In this document: piece after piece, positions 12,195-22,906 of the stretch
Layout: each line of letters starts with the position of its first letter
Position numbering within the stretch: the first letter of the stretch is position 1
NCBI GenBank assembly: GCA_036346395.1
Contig: CM070599.1
Location: 27,891,232-27,955,231 of the forward strand
DNA length: 64,000 bases
Direction of reading: 5' to 3'
Origin: Hsuehochloa calcarea
Lineage: Eukaryota > Streptophyta > Magnoliopsida > Poales > Poaceae
Position numbers and translations under genes: made by a program
Notes under the pieces: model-generated
What the model was told of the DNA's origin: nothing
What the model saw: the letters and a program-made list of their open reading frames with translations, nothing else
Database searches by the model: none

Positions 12195-12282
12195 ATGACA
12201 AGGGATTCATGCTACCTTTTCATATCGAAAAGATCGCACACTGTCATGCTACACACTACCACCTTTGCAGATAGAAATGACA
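12195..12282. repeat. Left part of a tandem repeat array split by a solo LTR
   Basis: Two decayed units carry the words ATGCTACCTTTTCATATCG-AAAAGATCGCACACTGTCATGCT and ACCACCTTTGCAGATAGAAATGACA (shown in pieces). They match the units at 15453-15645, so the 3170-bp solo LTR landed inside this array. Confidence 0.65.
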
Positions 12283-15200
12283 TGTAACATCCCAACTTTT
12301 GAGCCTTTAAAAATCTTTTAATTAGTTGCTAGTTGAAAATCTCACTGTTTGCATTTCATTTGAATTTAAATTTAAAAACTTAATATAGACTTTCATGATA
12401 GAATAATTTATTTGGGTTAATCCCAACATTAACAATTGACAAAACTATGTTATTTGGATTCTATGTGCTTAGATATATTTTATAGAATTTTATAGAATTT
12501 TTCCAAGTTCAATTGCTATTTTCTATTTGCATTTTCTGGATTTATTCAAAAGAAAAATTAATTTAAAATCTATGTGCATGATGATTGGGCCACATCTTGC
12601 TGAGGCCACTCCATGCAATGACCAGCCGCCCATCGCCGCGCCTCCTCCGTGGATGCTTGACGCGTGCCCCCTCCTTCGATCGGACGCCCACGAGCTCGCC
12701 CGCCTTGCTCCGTTGGATTGCCACCGTGTGGCTCTCGTTTTGATCTCGCCCACCCGCGCCGCTTCCGTCTCTTTGTCAGGTGGGACCGCCGAGGCGTCGT
12801 CTTTTGCCATGCAGCTTCGTCCGAGTCACCGCCGCTGGTGAGTGGGTCCCATCGAGAGCACTGTTCATCGTCTCCGATCGGGACTTCGTTCCGATTCTCC
12901 CGCGCGCGCCGCCATCATCCTCGACACGGGTTCTAGGGTTTCTCGGCCCTATTTAAAGCCGCGCTCGTGTCACGAGGATCGCTTCCACCCCCGCCGCCTT
13001 TTCTCCACAGCCGCCAACCCTAGCGTGCCGCCGTTTCGCCGGAATCAGAGCTCGAACCTCAGCGCCGCTGTGAGCTTCCTCGCCGGATTGCCCCGCCATC
13101 GGTGAGCTTCGGCCGTCGCCGACTCCACCATCGTGCTCAGCGTCACCGGGGCCACCTCGGGCACACCTTCTCGTCGCCGGAGCATCGCCGACGAGCTCGT
13201 CCGACAACACCCGAAGCTCCACCGCCGCTTCGTCCTCGCCGCCGTTGTTGCCAGCCTTTGGTAAGAACACCCCTAGGTGCGCATTAGCACGGGGATCATC
13301 CTGGTACCCTCCACCGCGGGCAAGTCACCGCCGATCGCCGTTGCCCTTGGTTCCCGAGCGCCGCCGCCATCGTCGCCGTCCAGCTCAGCGCCAGCGTCAG
13401 CCTCGGTGATGGTGTGGCAGCCGCGTGGCGCCATATCAGTGCCAGCACACGCATGCATGGCCCAGTCCACCGCGTCAGCTCTCCCGAGGCTCGGTGAACC
13501 CAGTTCACCGTGAGCCCAGTCGCTGACATGTGGGCCCACATGTCAGATTTCTTTTAAATCTATTTCTTTTTCCAGAAATTCTCGGCTGACGCAAGCATTG
13601 CGCAATAATCCGATTTTCCTTTATAAAAATAATTCGGGAAATTCATTAAAAATCCAAATTATGGTTTTATTTGATTTCCAATCTTCTAAAGCCCATAACT
13701 TTTGCATCCGACCTCCGATTGAGCCCATTCAAATTTGTAAATTTATATAAAATCAAGATCTATTTAATGGTGAATTTTATTTGATTTTTGGAGTTTGTTT
13801 TGCCTCTATTATTTATTTATTTTTTTCTTTTGTCTCGTTTGCGAGTAGACGTCGATACTTCGGGAAATTTTGGAGAAGGAGCACCTCAAGATCAAGACCA
13901 GTACCTAGACCTATTCCAAGGCAAGTTATACCTTTGATCATATTGAACGCAGTTTTCAAAATACTTTATTTCAATGTATTGTATTCTATTTCAAGTATTT
14001 ATTTAAATACTTTTGGGATAGTTATTAGTCCAATTTGTTATATCCACCTTGTCTATTGTATGCCATGATCTTTTGTCACCCTAGATTGGTTCAGTACTAG
14101 TTGGTATTATCATAGCACCAACGTGGGTTGGTTAGATACAAGTAGATTGTTTAGCCATGCTACGAGCCATCATTTCATGTGAGTTGTAATTATAAACTTG
14201 ACTAAGTGATTATGGAACTGTGTGATGAAACTGTGTGTGTTGTGTGCTGTTACTCGTTGATGGAATGTGTTGCACTTAATCAATAGGGTGGGAAAAGATT
14301 TAGACTGAGGCAAGTGGTGGATCTGTGTGATTGGTGGAGCTGTGTGCTTTAAACTTTATGAATTTAGGAAAAACTAGAAGTTTTGCCTTGGTCAATTAAG
14401 GACTTAACTTTGTGCGCCATTAAACTGGGCCTTACTGTACAACCACATGCCTAGTATGGGCTGGGCCTAACTTAGTAAGTTATGGAGTCTTGACATTGAT
14501 AACTCAGGTTGTATTTTAAACTGTGTGATGGGCTGAAGGTGTGATATATCACATCACGGGACGGTTCGCTGCATCCCTGTCCAACGATGTGTGTCGTGAC
14601 CAAACGCTGTGTGTATCGATTGGCCGGCAGGAAAGCACATCGGGATTATCATTGCTTGAGATGAAGTCTCTGAAAGGTTTTGTTATGGTAAGTGCTAGAC
14701 CCACTGATTGTATCGTGTGGGTAAAGTGTACAACCTCTGCAGAGTGTTAAATCGATCTATTCGAATAGCCGCGTCCTCGGTCATGGACATGCTCAGGAAT
14801 TTCACACGAGGGGTAGATTTTCATAAAGACAATTGGGAAGGGTCAGCTGTGTGAGATAACTTGTGCAGCTGTGTGAATAACTTCATTAGACTGTGTGTCA
14901 TTTATGAAATCAATTGTTAAATTAGTATTCTTTATTTATTTTCAATTATGTTTTCAATCTATTATTTGTATTCAATTGCAAATGTTGCATTTATGCAAAA
15001 TAACCACATAAGCCATTCATTTGGAATAAGCTATTATCTATAAATTGCATTCTATGGTATGACTTGCGAGTACGGTTGTGTACTCACTCTTGCTAAACAA
15101 ATCAACAGAAGTGGAGGAGTCATCACCAGCTTTTGAAGAAGAATTCTATGAAGGTTGATCGTTAGGGTCTCGATCCTAGTCAGTTGCCTGTGGTAAATTG

Positions 15201-15452
15201 ATGGGAGTCCACTGGAGTTTACTTTGTTTCCGCTGCAATTTATTTCATCATTGTCAGCCATGCATGGCTTAATAATTGTAAAACTCGACCTTAAGGTCAC
15301 AACAGTTATTTGTTATTCAAATTACTTGTTTATTTAATATTTCGTTGTATGGAGTTGATATTTCATCAATGTTGACACTGTGTGCACTAGCGTGATCGTG
15401 GACTAGTGCAGAATACAAAGAGGGTCTAGATTTGCATATTTGGGTCCCGACA
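12283..15452 (+). mobile_element. Solo LTR, 3170 bp, probably gypsy-type
   Basis: The segment begins TGTAACATCCC and ends GGGTCCCGACA. It is flanked by perfect 5-bp duplications TGACA at 12278-12282 and 15453-15457. No primer-binding site, polypurine tract or coding domain is inside, so this is a single LTR left after recombination between the two LTRs of a full element. A TATA-like box (TATTTAAA, 12950-12957) lies downstream of a GC-rich block and would fit the LTR promoter. Gypsy assignment rests on the TGTAACATCCC-type start and length and is inference. A diverged reverse-oriented relative is at 61707-63790. Confidence 0.88.
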
Positions 15453-15645
15453 TGACATCAAACTACGACGCTACCTTGTTAGACCGAAATGACCACACTC
15501 TGCCACCCCACCTTTTTATACCAAAAATATCGTACCCTGTCACGCCACACAATGCCACCTTTGTAGATTGAAAAGACAACACACTGCGATGCTACCTTTT
15601 TCAGACTGAAATGATCACACTCTGCCACACCACATTTTCAGACTG
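15453..15645. repeat. Right part of the tandem repeat array in MULE-1
   Basis: There are four to five units of about 40-50 bp. Typical words are CCGAAATGACCACACTCTGCC, a CCAC(C)CCACCTTTTT spacer and CAGACTGAAATGATCACACT. The same core recurs at 46070-46800 in MULE-2. The array ends just before a TATAAAAGG-like box (about 15694-15702) and the second GRF relic, so it occupies a promoter position. Confidence 0.75.
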
Positions 15646-15780
15646 ATGTCTTGTTTATTCTTCCTCCACCCTCAGCACTACACCCTATCCGCTTATAAAA
15701 GGATGAAGAAGAAAGTTGGGGGAGAATACTACACCACCACACCCAACGCTTCACTCCAACTTGGTTTACACAATCGAAGG

Positions 15781-16380
15781 AAGATGTTCGACTCGTTATC
15801 GAATTTCTACGCGAAGATGCTGCGAAAGCACAAGTGGATTGCCTAGAGGGCTAAACCCTACCCAGATTGTTCTACGAAGGATGTGTCGGTACCACCGGAG
15901 TTCTCACACCCGTAATGTATGTGCGAAAAACTGGAGAAGATCATTCAGTCCACACACCCAGCGACCGCCACCCAAGCGTACTACACGTCCGAAAGCATCC
16001 TCGTAAGTGAATCTTACACACATATAATTTTTTCACATCTTGCGTTGCATTCCACATATCCTTAACTTCATCCGTGCATAATGGCAACCGGAGATGCGAT
16101 GCAACTTCTTCCAATAGATCGACAGCCCAGACATGTACGATAGGATATTCATCGAGCAAAAGTACATGTTCAACTACGCGAAGCAAGCCAAGACCTTTGA
16201 ACGGTGGAAACCTTACGTACCCGGCCTTATTGAAAAGGCACCGGAGGATCCCAGGAAAGCTGGTTGGTGGTGGAGGACCTCCGAACAGGAATTCGGACAA
16301 GGGGAAATCTCCTGCTAGTGAGACCGACAGCCGTCCTAGCGCTCCCCGCCCGGGTGTGCTCCACATCGAAGAGGTAAGTT
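15781..16380 (+). pseudogene. GRF-type zinc-finger gene relic in MULE-1
   Basis: Frames starting near 15784 (MFDSLSNFYAKMLRKHKW) lead to a decayed Cys-rich part (about 15850-16010), a likely intron with donor GTAAGTG at about 16011, and a second exon with CNFFQ-stop-IDSPDMYDR (about 16097-16145). The family motif at that point is C-x-F-F-x-W-I-D, so the Trp codon appears mutated to TAG. The remainder (KQAKTFERWKPYVPG, AGWWWRTSEQEFG) is hydrophilic. This is a Mutator-associated accessory gene of unknown role; the mutated Trp codon and frame changes make it a pseudogene as read. Confidence 0.6.
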
Positions 16381-17057
16381 AGGTTCAATTTGTATCTTGA
16401 TTATTGATTTGGCCCTACGTTATGCTATCATATCATCATTCAATTGTCCAGCCCGTCTCGCGAGACATGGTCGACTTGAGGCTGGCCGCATTGTCTCGAG
16501 GCGGTCGACAGGCGATCGAGACAAGGGAAGGGACTGATGGGCCGCCAGGACAAATTAACTTCGTTCCAATAACCTTTTTTTCGATTCCAAAAAAACGCAT
16601 ATGTATCGTAAGTGTTTTTCGGTTTGTTGATTCGTGCATGCTGTTGTTTTTAATGCACGTAACCCAACCCAGTGCGTCATGTAATTCACAATTAAATTAC
16701 GAAGTCTTTCAATTTTAAATATCTTTTCCCAAATATTTTGTCCATTACAAATTTCGTACTCTTTTTCCAAAGGAATTGGTTCTGCGAACAATACAATCGG
16801 GACAACAGTGCGCATGACAACCCTATACCCACATATATTTTTTTCATTTTGTTCCAAAGGGGGTTGTTTGTGTTATTGCGCTGCCGAACTCGCATTCCAA
16901 ATTGCGTCGCCGATCTTACATTCTCTACTTCATATTTCGTTGTCTTCTCCAATTTTGAATCGAACTACGACGACACTTAAAGATATTACAAAAAAATCCT
17001 AAGACCCAGAAAATTTTTAAGCTAACTTCTATACATATAAATATAAATAAATAAATA

Positions 17058-17253
17058 CAGGTCATGTCGCTAATTGAACTGGCAACAGGTCCCTATCAGC
17101 ATTGTTCCAATTGGCGACAGGGTTAATGTCGCTAACTGGAATGACGATAGGGAAATTTATAATTTCAAATGACGATATTAGCCTATTTTGTTAAAAAAAA
17201 TACTATTTATTTTTGTAAACTTTTTATGTAAATAAAAAAAAATTAAAAAAATC
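17058..17253 (-). repeat. Right terminal inverted repeat of MULE-1
   Basis: This is the reverse-complement partner of 6639-6835. Subterminal words GTCGCTAATTGAACTGGCAA, CAATTGGCGACAGGG and GGAATGACGATAGGG are stacked in it, a spacing suggestive of repeated transposase-binding sites (inference). Confidence 0.8.
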
Positions 17254-18038
17254 ATCAAGTATCTGTCTGTGTCATCTGAACGGATTGGCAGGGACTCTAT
17301 AGTACTATAGTTGCTGCCTCAACCTGGAAGAGCAAAAAAGTAGAGGCTGTTGGCATGTGAGGGCCCGACCTACCTGGCATTGTTTAGCACACAATCACAA
17401 GATAACATTATTCAGTAATGCTTGACAAGCCAGCAAACTAACTGACGACCAATTGCACACTCAGATTTTCACGAGAGTGTCAGCTTCCATGAGAAAATGA
17501 AACCCTGCAGTGCGTGTCTAGAAATGCAGGTGGCAATCGTGGATGGAATCTGAGGTAATCCAGATTAGACATAACGAGATCGATAATGACCAACAAACAA
17601 ACTGGACTACACAGGGCCCCGTATCTTCCTGGAGAGGAAAAAGGAGAGGGGATTCACGGGTCATGGGTCCAGTGAGAGTTCAGCTTCTCCTAAAATCACC
17701 AATGGCATCGCTGTCCTGACGGTTACGGGCTGACCATCGCCGTGCGCCTCGCGCCGCGCCCGTACTGACCGACGCCGCCGACGAGTCGCTGTCCACGTAG
17801 TGTGCCGCGGACGGCCGATGTTGATGTAAGATCTTGTAGTGTTTATTTGATGATTTCCATTCTCGTGCATGCGAGCATGTCCAGTATTTTTCATCTCTTT
17901 TTATTTTGCAATATTTTCCTTCCGAGCAGTGCTTCTATGCTTTCCGAAACTGGGCAGTTCTTCCTCACATCCTTGCACTGTGTATCTCTGACTTTACTCT
18001 TGCAAGCCAGAGGAACCGTTTTCCTGTTACGGTACCTC
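17254..18038. other. Intergenic, no gene seen
   Basis: Non-coding sequence lies between MULE-1 and the Tourist-like MITE. A GC-rich patch at about 17690-17820 gives only short open frames without recognisable domains. A CACTATAG-like word pair near 17296-17310 is too short to interpret. Confidence 0.4.
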
Positions 18039-18041
18039 TAA

Positions 18042-18308
18042 GGGCATGAACAATACGAGATGCTTAAAGAAAGAGAATATAGCCACGTCATCAAACACCT
18101 ATGTAAAAGCTATTTTCTTCAATACAAATATCTCTTTTGTAAGTGCTTAGATGATTGTCTTCAATACAAACATAAACATCTCTTAAGCACCAGTGCCTAA
18201 TTAATTATCGATGCTACAAAATAAACATCTTATATGTCCTATGTGGCAAAAAAAAAGTTTGTTTTTCTTTGATAAGCACTTCTCTAAATATCTGCATTGT
18301 ACATGCTC
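18042..18308. mobile_element. Tourist-like (PIF/Harbinger) MITE, 267 bp, TAA target duplication
   Basis: The ends are inverted: left GGGCATGAACAATACGAGAT, right (reverse complement) GAGCATGTACAATGCAGAT. The element is flanked by TAA at 18039-18041 and 18309-18311. The interior is AT-rich with repeated CTTCAATACAAA words and no coding frame. The 3-bp TAA duplication plus GGGCATG ends fit Tourist-type MITEs. Confidence 0.75.
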
Positions 18309-18311
18309 TAA

Positions 18312-18990
18312 TACGTTGGTAGAAAGGGATTGGAGGATTTACCATATGAGATAGATTCTTTTGAGAATTTATTTCTCAATGTCTTACTGACATGTGGCCC
18401 TAAAACTCATATGTTAGTGAGTACTCAAATACACATATTCATAATGGTAAATCCTAGACAATTCTTTTGCAAAAAAAAAAATCATGGCAGCAGTGGATTG
18501 ACATCTTCTGCCATTGCTACCATTGCATGGGCAATAACAGAGGAGCACCGTGCTGTAATATTCGGCAGATTTGAGCCGTCCGCCATGAAAAGAACGGTTC
18601 AGACCAATCGGTATAGTGATGCTACAGTGTCTGTAAACAGCACCTACGCTACATTATTTATTACATTACAATTTCTTCAGTGTGCTGCAGTGTTTTGCTG
18701 TAATGGAAAATCGTTGTCTAATCCTTTACTTCTTGATCCGACAATTGTTACACCATGTAGCACTGTGGCAGCAACGTAATGTCAGCTGATGCGCTTCGGG
18801 CAGCAGTGCCGTTCTCTCAATCGTCCGATCGGCACTAGCTGCCGAAGTCTTCAGATTAATTGCTATAGACTACCATACGAGCAACTCTAATGCGAGACAT
18901 TAGGGGCGCCAGGAGGAGAGAAGGCCCACATGTCAGCGGATTGGGAGCCGGAGAAGAGAGAGTTCAGGACTTTTTTCAGCTTCCAATGGT
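18312..18990. other. Intergenic, no gene seen
   Basis: A 149-codon open frame (18330-18779) has no recognisable domain, no biased composition and no splice context, and spans a poly(A) run at about 18469. It is judged to be chance. The sequence may be old transposon debris. Confidence 0.35.
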
Positions 18991-18999
18991 AGGGATTCT

Positions 19000-19310
19000 T
19001 GGGCCCAACAAACCCGAGACCATTAAAGCCAAAATGGGCCTTCAAAGAGGCCACGGCCTTATACTCATCGCGAAGGCCCAATAAGCCCAGTCAACTGGGC
19101 CTAGATGCCTAGGCCGTCCATTTTGACATTTCTACCCCTCCCTAGCGCTCCCTCTACTCCGCCATCTAACCCGACACCGCAGCGACTATATAAAAGCTTA
19201 CCCCGTCCGGGGCGCTAGGGTTCTTCGATTTCTCCCTCGCGCCGTCACCTCCTCTACCCCGCCCGGGCGCCCCTGCACTCGGAGCTCGTCCGATCCGCTC
19301 GTCGCCCGCC
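19000..19310 (+). promoter_or_regulatory. Promoter and 5' UTR of the eS10 gene: site II, TATA and telo-box
   Basis: Clustered GGCCCA/TGGGCC-type site II words occur at 19001-19006, 19035-19040, 19075-19080, 19084-19089 (AGCCCA) and 19096-19101. They are followed by a TATA box TATATAAAAG at 19187-19196 and a telo-box-like CTAGGGTT at 19215-19222, close to the expected transcription start in a pyrimidine-rich leader. Site II (bound by TCP factors) together with telo-boxes is the established promoter signature of plant ribosomal protein genes in dividing cells, and it fits the gene that follows. Confidence 0.8.
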
Positions 19311-21581
19311 ATGGTAAGCGAGCACCCGAAGTTAAAACCCGATGTCTTTCGACTCGCATCCTGTGCTGGTGCTAATCTCTCGTGTTTGTTTCTCCTCAGA
19401 TCATCCCCAAGAAGAACCGCAATGAGATCTGCAAGTACCTCTTCAAAGGTCAGCGTTTCTTGATCCCCTCCACCTCGTAGCCATGCTAGAGGCGTGATAT
19501 CTAGTGAATACGCTGTTCGTTTCTCTGAAGGAAGAGATCCCTAAACCTCACAGTCAAAACACTGTGTTTGGTGCAAAAACTTGTCTTTTTTCCTATTAAA
19601 GGAAGGAACGAAGCCAAGTGTATGCATATGTAAGGTTTGATTTGTCGGTGAGATTTTGCATTCGAAGAATTTGATAATCAGAGGTATAGGCTCTTATATG
19701 TCGGTGAGATTTTGTGCACTCGTAAACTCAAAAGGGGGTTTGTGTTCTGATATGCTGTCAAATTCTGTGCATCAAGAAACCAAATGAAAGAGCATAGGCT
19801 CTGATTTGTTACATTTTCTACACCAAAGAAATCGAAAATGTGAATTCATGTTTATCGGTGAAATTATTTCTGACTCGATGTATGCGTTGCTGCAGAGGGG
19901 GTGCTGTATGCCAAGAAGGACTACAACCTGGCGAAGCACCCGCAGATCGATGTGCCGAACCTGCAGGTGATCAAGCTTATGCAGAGCTTCAAGTCCAAGG
20001 AATATGTCAGGGAGACCTTTTCCTGGCAGTACTACTACTGGTACCTCACCAACGATGGCATTGAGCACCTGCGCAACTACCTCAACCTGCCATCTGAGAT
20101 CGTGCCTGCCACGCTCAAGAAGTCTGCCAGGCCGCCTGGCCGCCCGTTCGGCTCTGGTCCACCTGGTGACCGCCCAAGGTATTGTCTTCTCTTGAGGCTG
20201 TATGGGATGCAATTGCCTGTAGAGCGATTAATAAACCTGTGAGCTATGTCAATTTTTTTTACACCTGTCTATACTGAGATGGTTTGAATAGGAAGGATAA
20301 AGGCCATATATGAAGTAATGAAATGCCATTTTTTGTCCTTTGAAATGACTGTATTAAACTTGTATTAATATGAAGGTTGTTGATTGTGTTCTTAGGTTAT
20401 ATACTTATATCTGTTAGTGTTTTGACTTAATGGTTTAAGGCGGAAGTCTTTACTCTGTACTCTGTAGGCAGAGCTTTGTAGCATGACAATATCAGCTAAA
20501 ACAGTTTTGAACAAGAAATTGTGTTCTCTTATAGTTGTGCTGTAGAGTTAATGTATTAAGGAAAAGTGTTGATCATTTCGATCTAATCATAAGGTCTGCT
20601 GCTTTAGGAAAAGGCATGATAATTTTAGTTGACTGTTCCCTTCTTTTGTGGATGCACCCCCATGCTTATGTGGTGCTGTCTGGGTTTGCTTATAAAGACA
20701 GCAAGAAAAATGTGTACAACATTCATAGATGCATTTTGGTTGAGTTACTCCGCTTATCCTCTTGCTTGATACAATGGAGGCTAGCTCTGTAACTGTTGCT
20801 TCTCTTTACTTGCATTGCGTGTAGGGGCCCACCTCGCTTTGAAGGGGACAGGCCAAGGTTTGGTGACAGGGATGGATACCGTGGCGGTCCTCGTGGTGCT
20901 CCTGGTGACTTTGGTGGTGAGAAGGGTGGAGCTCCTGCTGAGTTCCAGCCATCCTTCAGGGTAAGCAACTCAATGTCAGTGTGCTGCAGTCTTGTTTTAG
21001 TTGTACGATTTAGCACAACAATTAACTATATGAAAATAGAACATACAAAAATAGTTGCGAATTTATACTGGCTGAAATGAAATTTATATTTGGGTGTGCA
21101 CCCTAGTCCCTAAAATGTCAATACCATGAACTTAGAAGATCTGGCAAAATTCACTTGTATTTTTTTATCCATAGTTGCATATTATGTGCTGAATTGCAGA
21201 TCATTATAATTCCACACATATTTGGTGGAGTTCAGTGAGTTTTGCATGCTTTTCTTTGGTGCATAATTTCTACATAACTCTGTTACTTGCCCTCCTGATT
21301 TTCGCTTGACAAGGGACCATAATTTTTTTTGGTAAGCACCAGTGATTTTATAATTATCAGCATGAGATATGTGTTTGGTAACTTGCTCATCAGTAATGAT
21401 AAAAAATAATGGGAAGAGTAGAGAAAACTACATGACTTATTTGATTTAGATTATACATTTATCTGTTTCACTGATATTGTCTACCTTAAAAATTTTGCAG
21501 AGCTCTGGTGGAAGACCTGGCTTTGGCCGTGGTGGTGGCGGCGGCTTCGGTGCAGGTCCGACATCCTCCTCGATGGAGTGA
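19311..21581 (+). CDS. RPS10: 40S small-subunit ribosomal protein eS10
   Basis: Five exons join in frame to 183 aa: 19311-19313 (ATG only), 19400-19448, 19896-20178, 20825-20960, 21501-21581. The second exon gives IIPKKNRNEICKYLFKEG, the highly conserved eS10 N-terminus. Residues to about 95 form the S10/plectin winged-helix domain (LMQSFKSKEYVRETFSWQ, YYWYLTNDGIEHLRNYL). The tail is Gly/Arg/Pro-rich (RFGDRDGYRGG, GFGRGGGG), as in plant eS10. The protein sits on the head of the 40S subunit near the mRNA path and acts in cytosolic translation. Length and sequence fit the family with no missing parts. The first intron directly follows the start codon, so exon 1 contributes only Met. Stop TGA at 21579. 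Confidence 0.97.
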
Positions 21582-22906
21582 ACTTCCCCTAGTTTGGTTA
21601 TGATGTTTCCCTTTACATGAGGCATGCGGCGTTTAATTTTGAAGTACGGTTATTATGTAGTGGTGATGTTTGCAGGATCGACCAGTGTTCGACACATGCT
21701 AAAATATGCTATCTTGAATACCTTCCGGTATAATAGTTTTTGCAAACGCTTGAAGTTTCATGTTAATGCTCTTGGCCAAGTTATCTTTGTTTTACCGTCT
21801 CTTTGAGTTTCGGTATGATATTTCGGTGATATCGTGGCATTCAAGCAAGATGAACTATGTGCTTGTTTTGCTAATTCAACTATGTGCAGCTGTATGTTAC
21901 CGTGCTTTGAAGTTCAGATATGGACCGTTTAGGTTATCTGTTATATATTTATGTTCGAATAAAAAGTCTTCTATTTTGTCTCGCCCCAGAGCCTCTAAAA
22001 TGCCAGGAACGGCCCTGGGCACAGCCTCACTGTGATAAGAACATTTTGGAGGGTCCACTTGTAGTTTGCTGCTGGGGCCATCATGCTTGCCTAGGCGTTG
22101 CACTAATGCCAGGGCTAGGCGCACCCCAACTAAACCAATCTTCCAAGCTTTTGCAATCACAATGAACACCCAACACATCTCTTAATATCAAGTTTGCATC
22201 TATTCATTTGTTTGATTTACATCCTACCGGCTCGGGGGTGGAGCTGAGTCTCGAACCTCCGGGTAATGATCCAAAGCCTAGCATCAAAATACCACGTGAA
22301 AATATGATCATTGCAAGTGCCTTTGGGCAAAAAGTGGCTGGGCCTTGCCCGATAATTAGCCCAACGCCAGCTCCACCGGATACCATAAGCTTTCCTTGAA
22401 ACCAATAATATATCTACAACAAAAAAATAGAAGGGGAAAAGAAAAGACTACTGTGCTACGGTCTTTTACAAGCATAAGAGTAGAGCAAGGAGCGAAGACG
22501 GCAGTACAAGCTGCTGCCACTGCAACATCGCCGGCGGCCGCCACGCCGTCGCGTCTGATGTCTTGTTGAAGATGCCTTTGGGCGTGCGCCCGTGCCGAGG
22601 AAGCGTGCATGTACCATCCCCCTGCTTCAAAAACACAGGTATCTTATCTCGTTGAGTAATAATTTCAGCAGTAAAACTACTCACTGAAAATGAACATATT
22701 TACTTAACATAGTGCTGCAGCTGCAGACTCGCAGACAACAGCAACAAAAATGGACAGTAAACATGGCAGACTGTTAGTTAAGCATGGAGTTCAGATTTCA
22801 TCAAGATATTGCACAATGGATGTTTGCAACTCAATTTTTAGTACCAAATCATATTCAGTTACCAAGATTAGTTTAACAGTGTGGAATAGTGGAATTCGAT
22901 CTTGCA
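21582..22906. other. eS10 3' UTR and repeat-like intergenic sequence
   Basis: The first 300 bases or so are T-rich 3' UTR. From about 21980 to 22400 the sequence turns into GC-richer repeat-like DNA. At about 22228-22265, on the minus strand, a GGTTCGAGACTC word resembles an RNA polymerase III B box, but no cloverleaf or A box could be built. The convergent PI-PLC-like gene ends at 22907. No gene is seen here. Confidence 0.4.

Larger units (their letters stand above)
6639..17253. mobile_element. MULE-1: Mutator-like DNA transposon, degraded and nested
   Basis: The ends are inverted copies of each other. Left (about 6639-6835) and the reverse complement of right (about 17058-17253) share a T-rich outer part, then ACAAAAATAAATA, then CGTCATTTGAAAT-like text, then CAATTNGAACANTGCTGAT and TTGNNAGTTCAATT. 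Candidate 9-bp target duplications ctaaagtat (6630-6638) and atcaagtat (17254-17262) agree at 7 of 9 positions, as expected for an old Mutator insertion. Inside are a minus-strand transposase relic, two plus-strand GRF zinc-finger relics and a tandem array. Later insertions are a hAT-type MITE, an unclassified 1-kb piece and a solo LTR. With these removed the original element would have been about 6.2 kb. Stops and frameshifts show it is not autonomous. Confidence 0.8.

Noticed and set aside
12527..13540. Several GC-rich open frames inside the solo LTR
   Set aside because: They lie in the GC-rich promoter part of an LTR, change frame often and show no domain.
22228..22265. tRNA or SINE signal on the minus strand (GGTTCGAGACTC)
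   Set aside because: No acceptor stem, anticodon arm or A box at the right spacing could be found.
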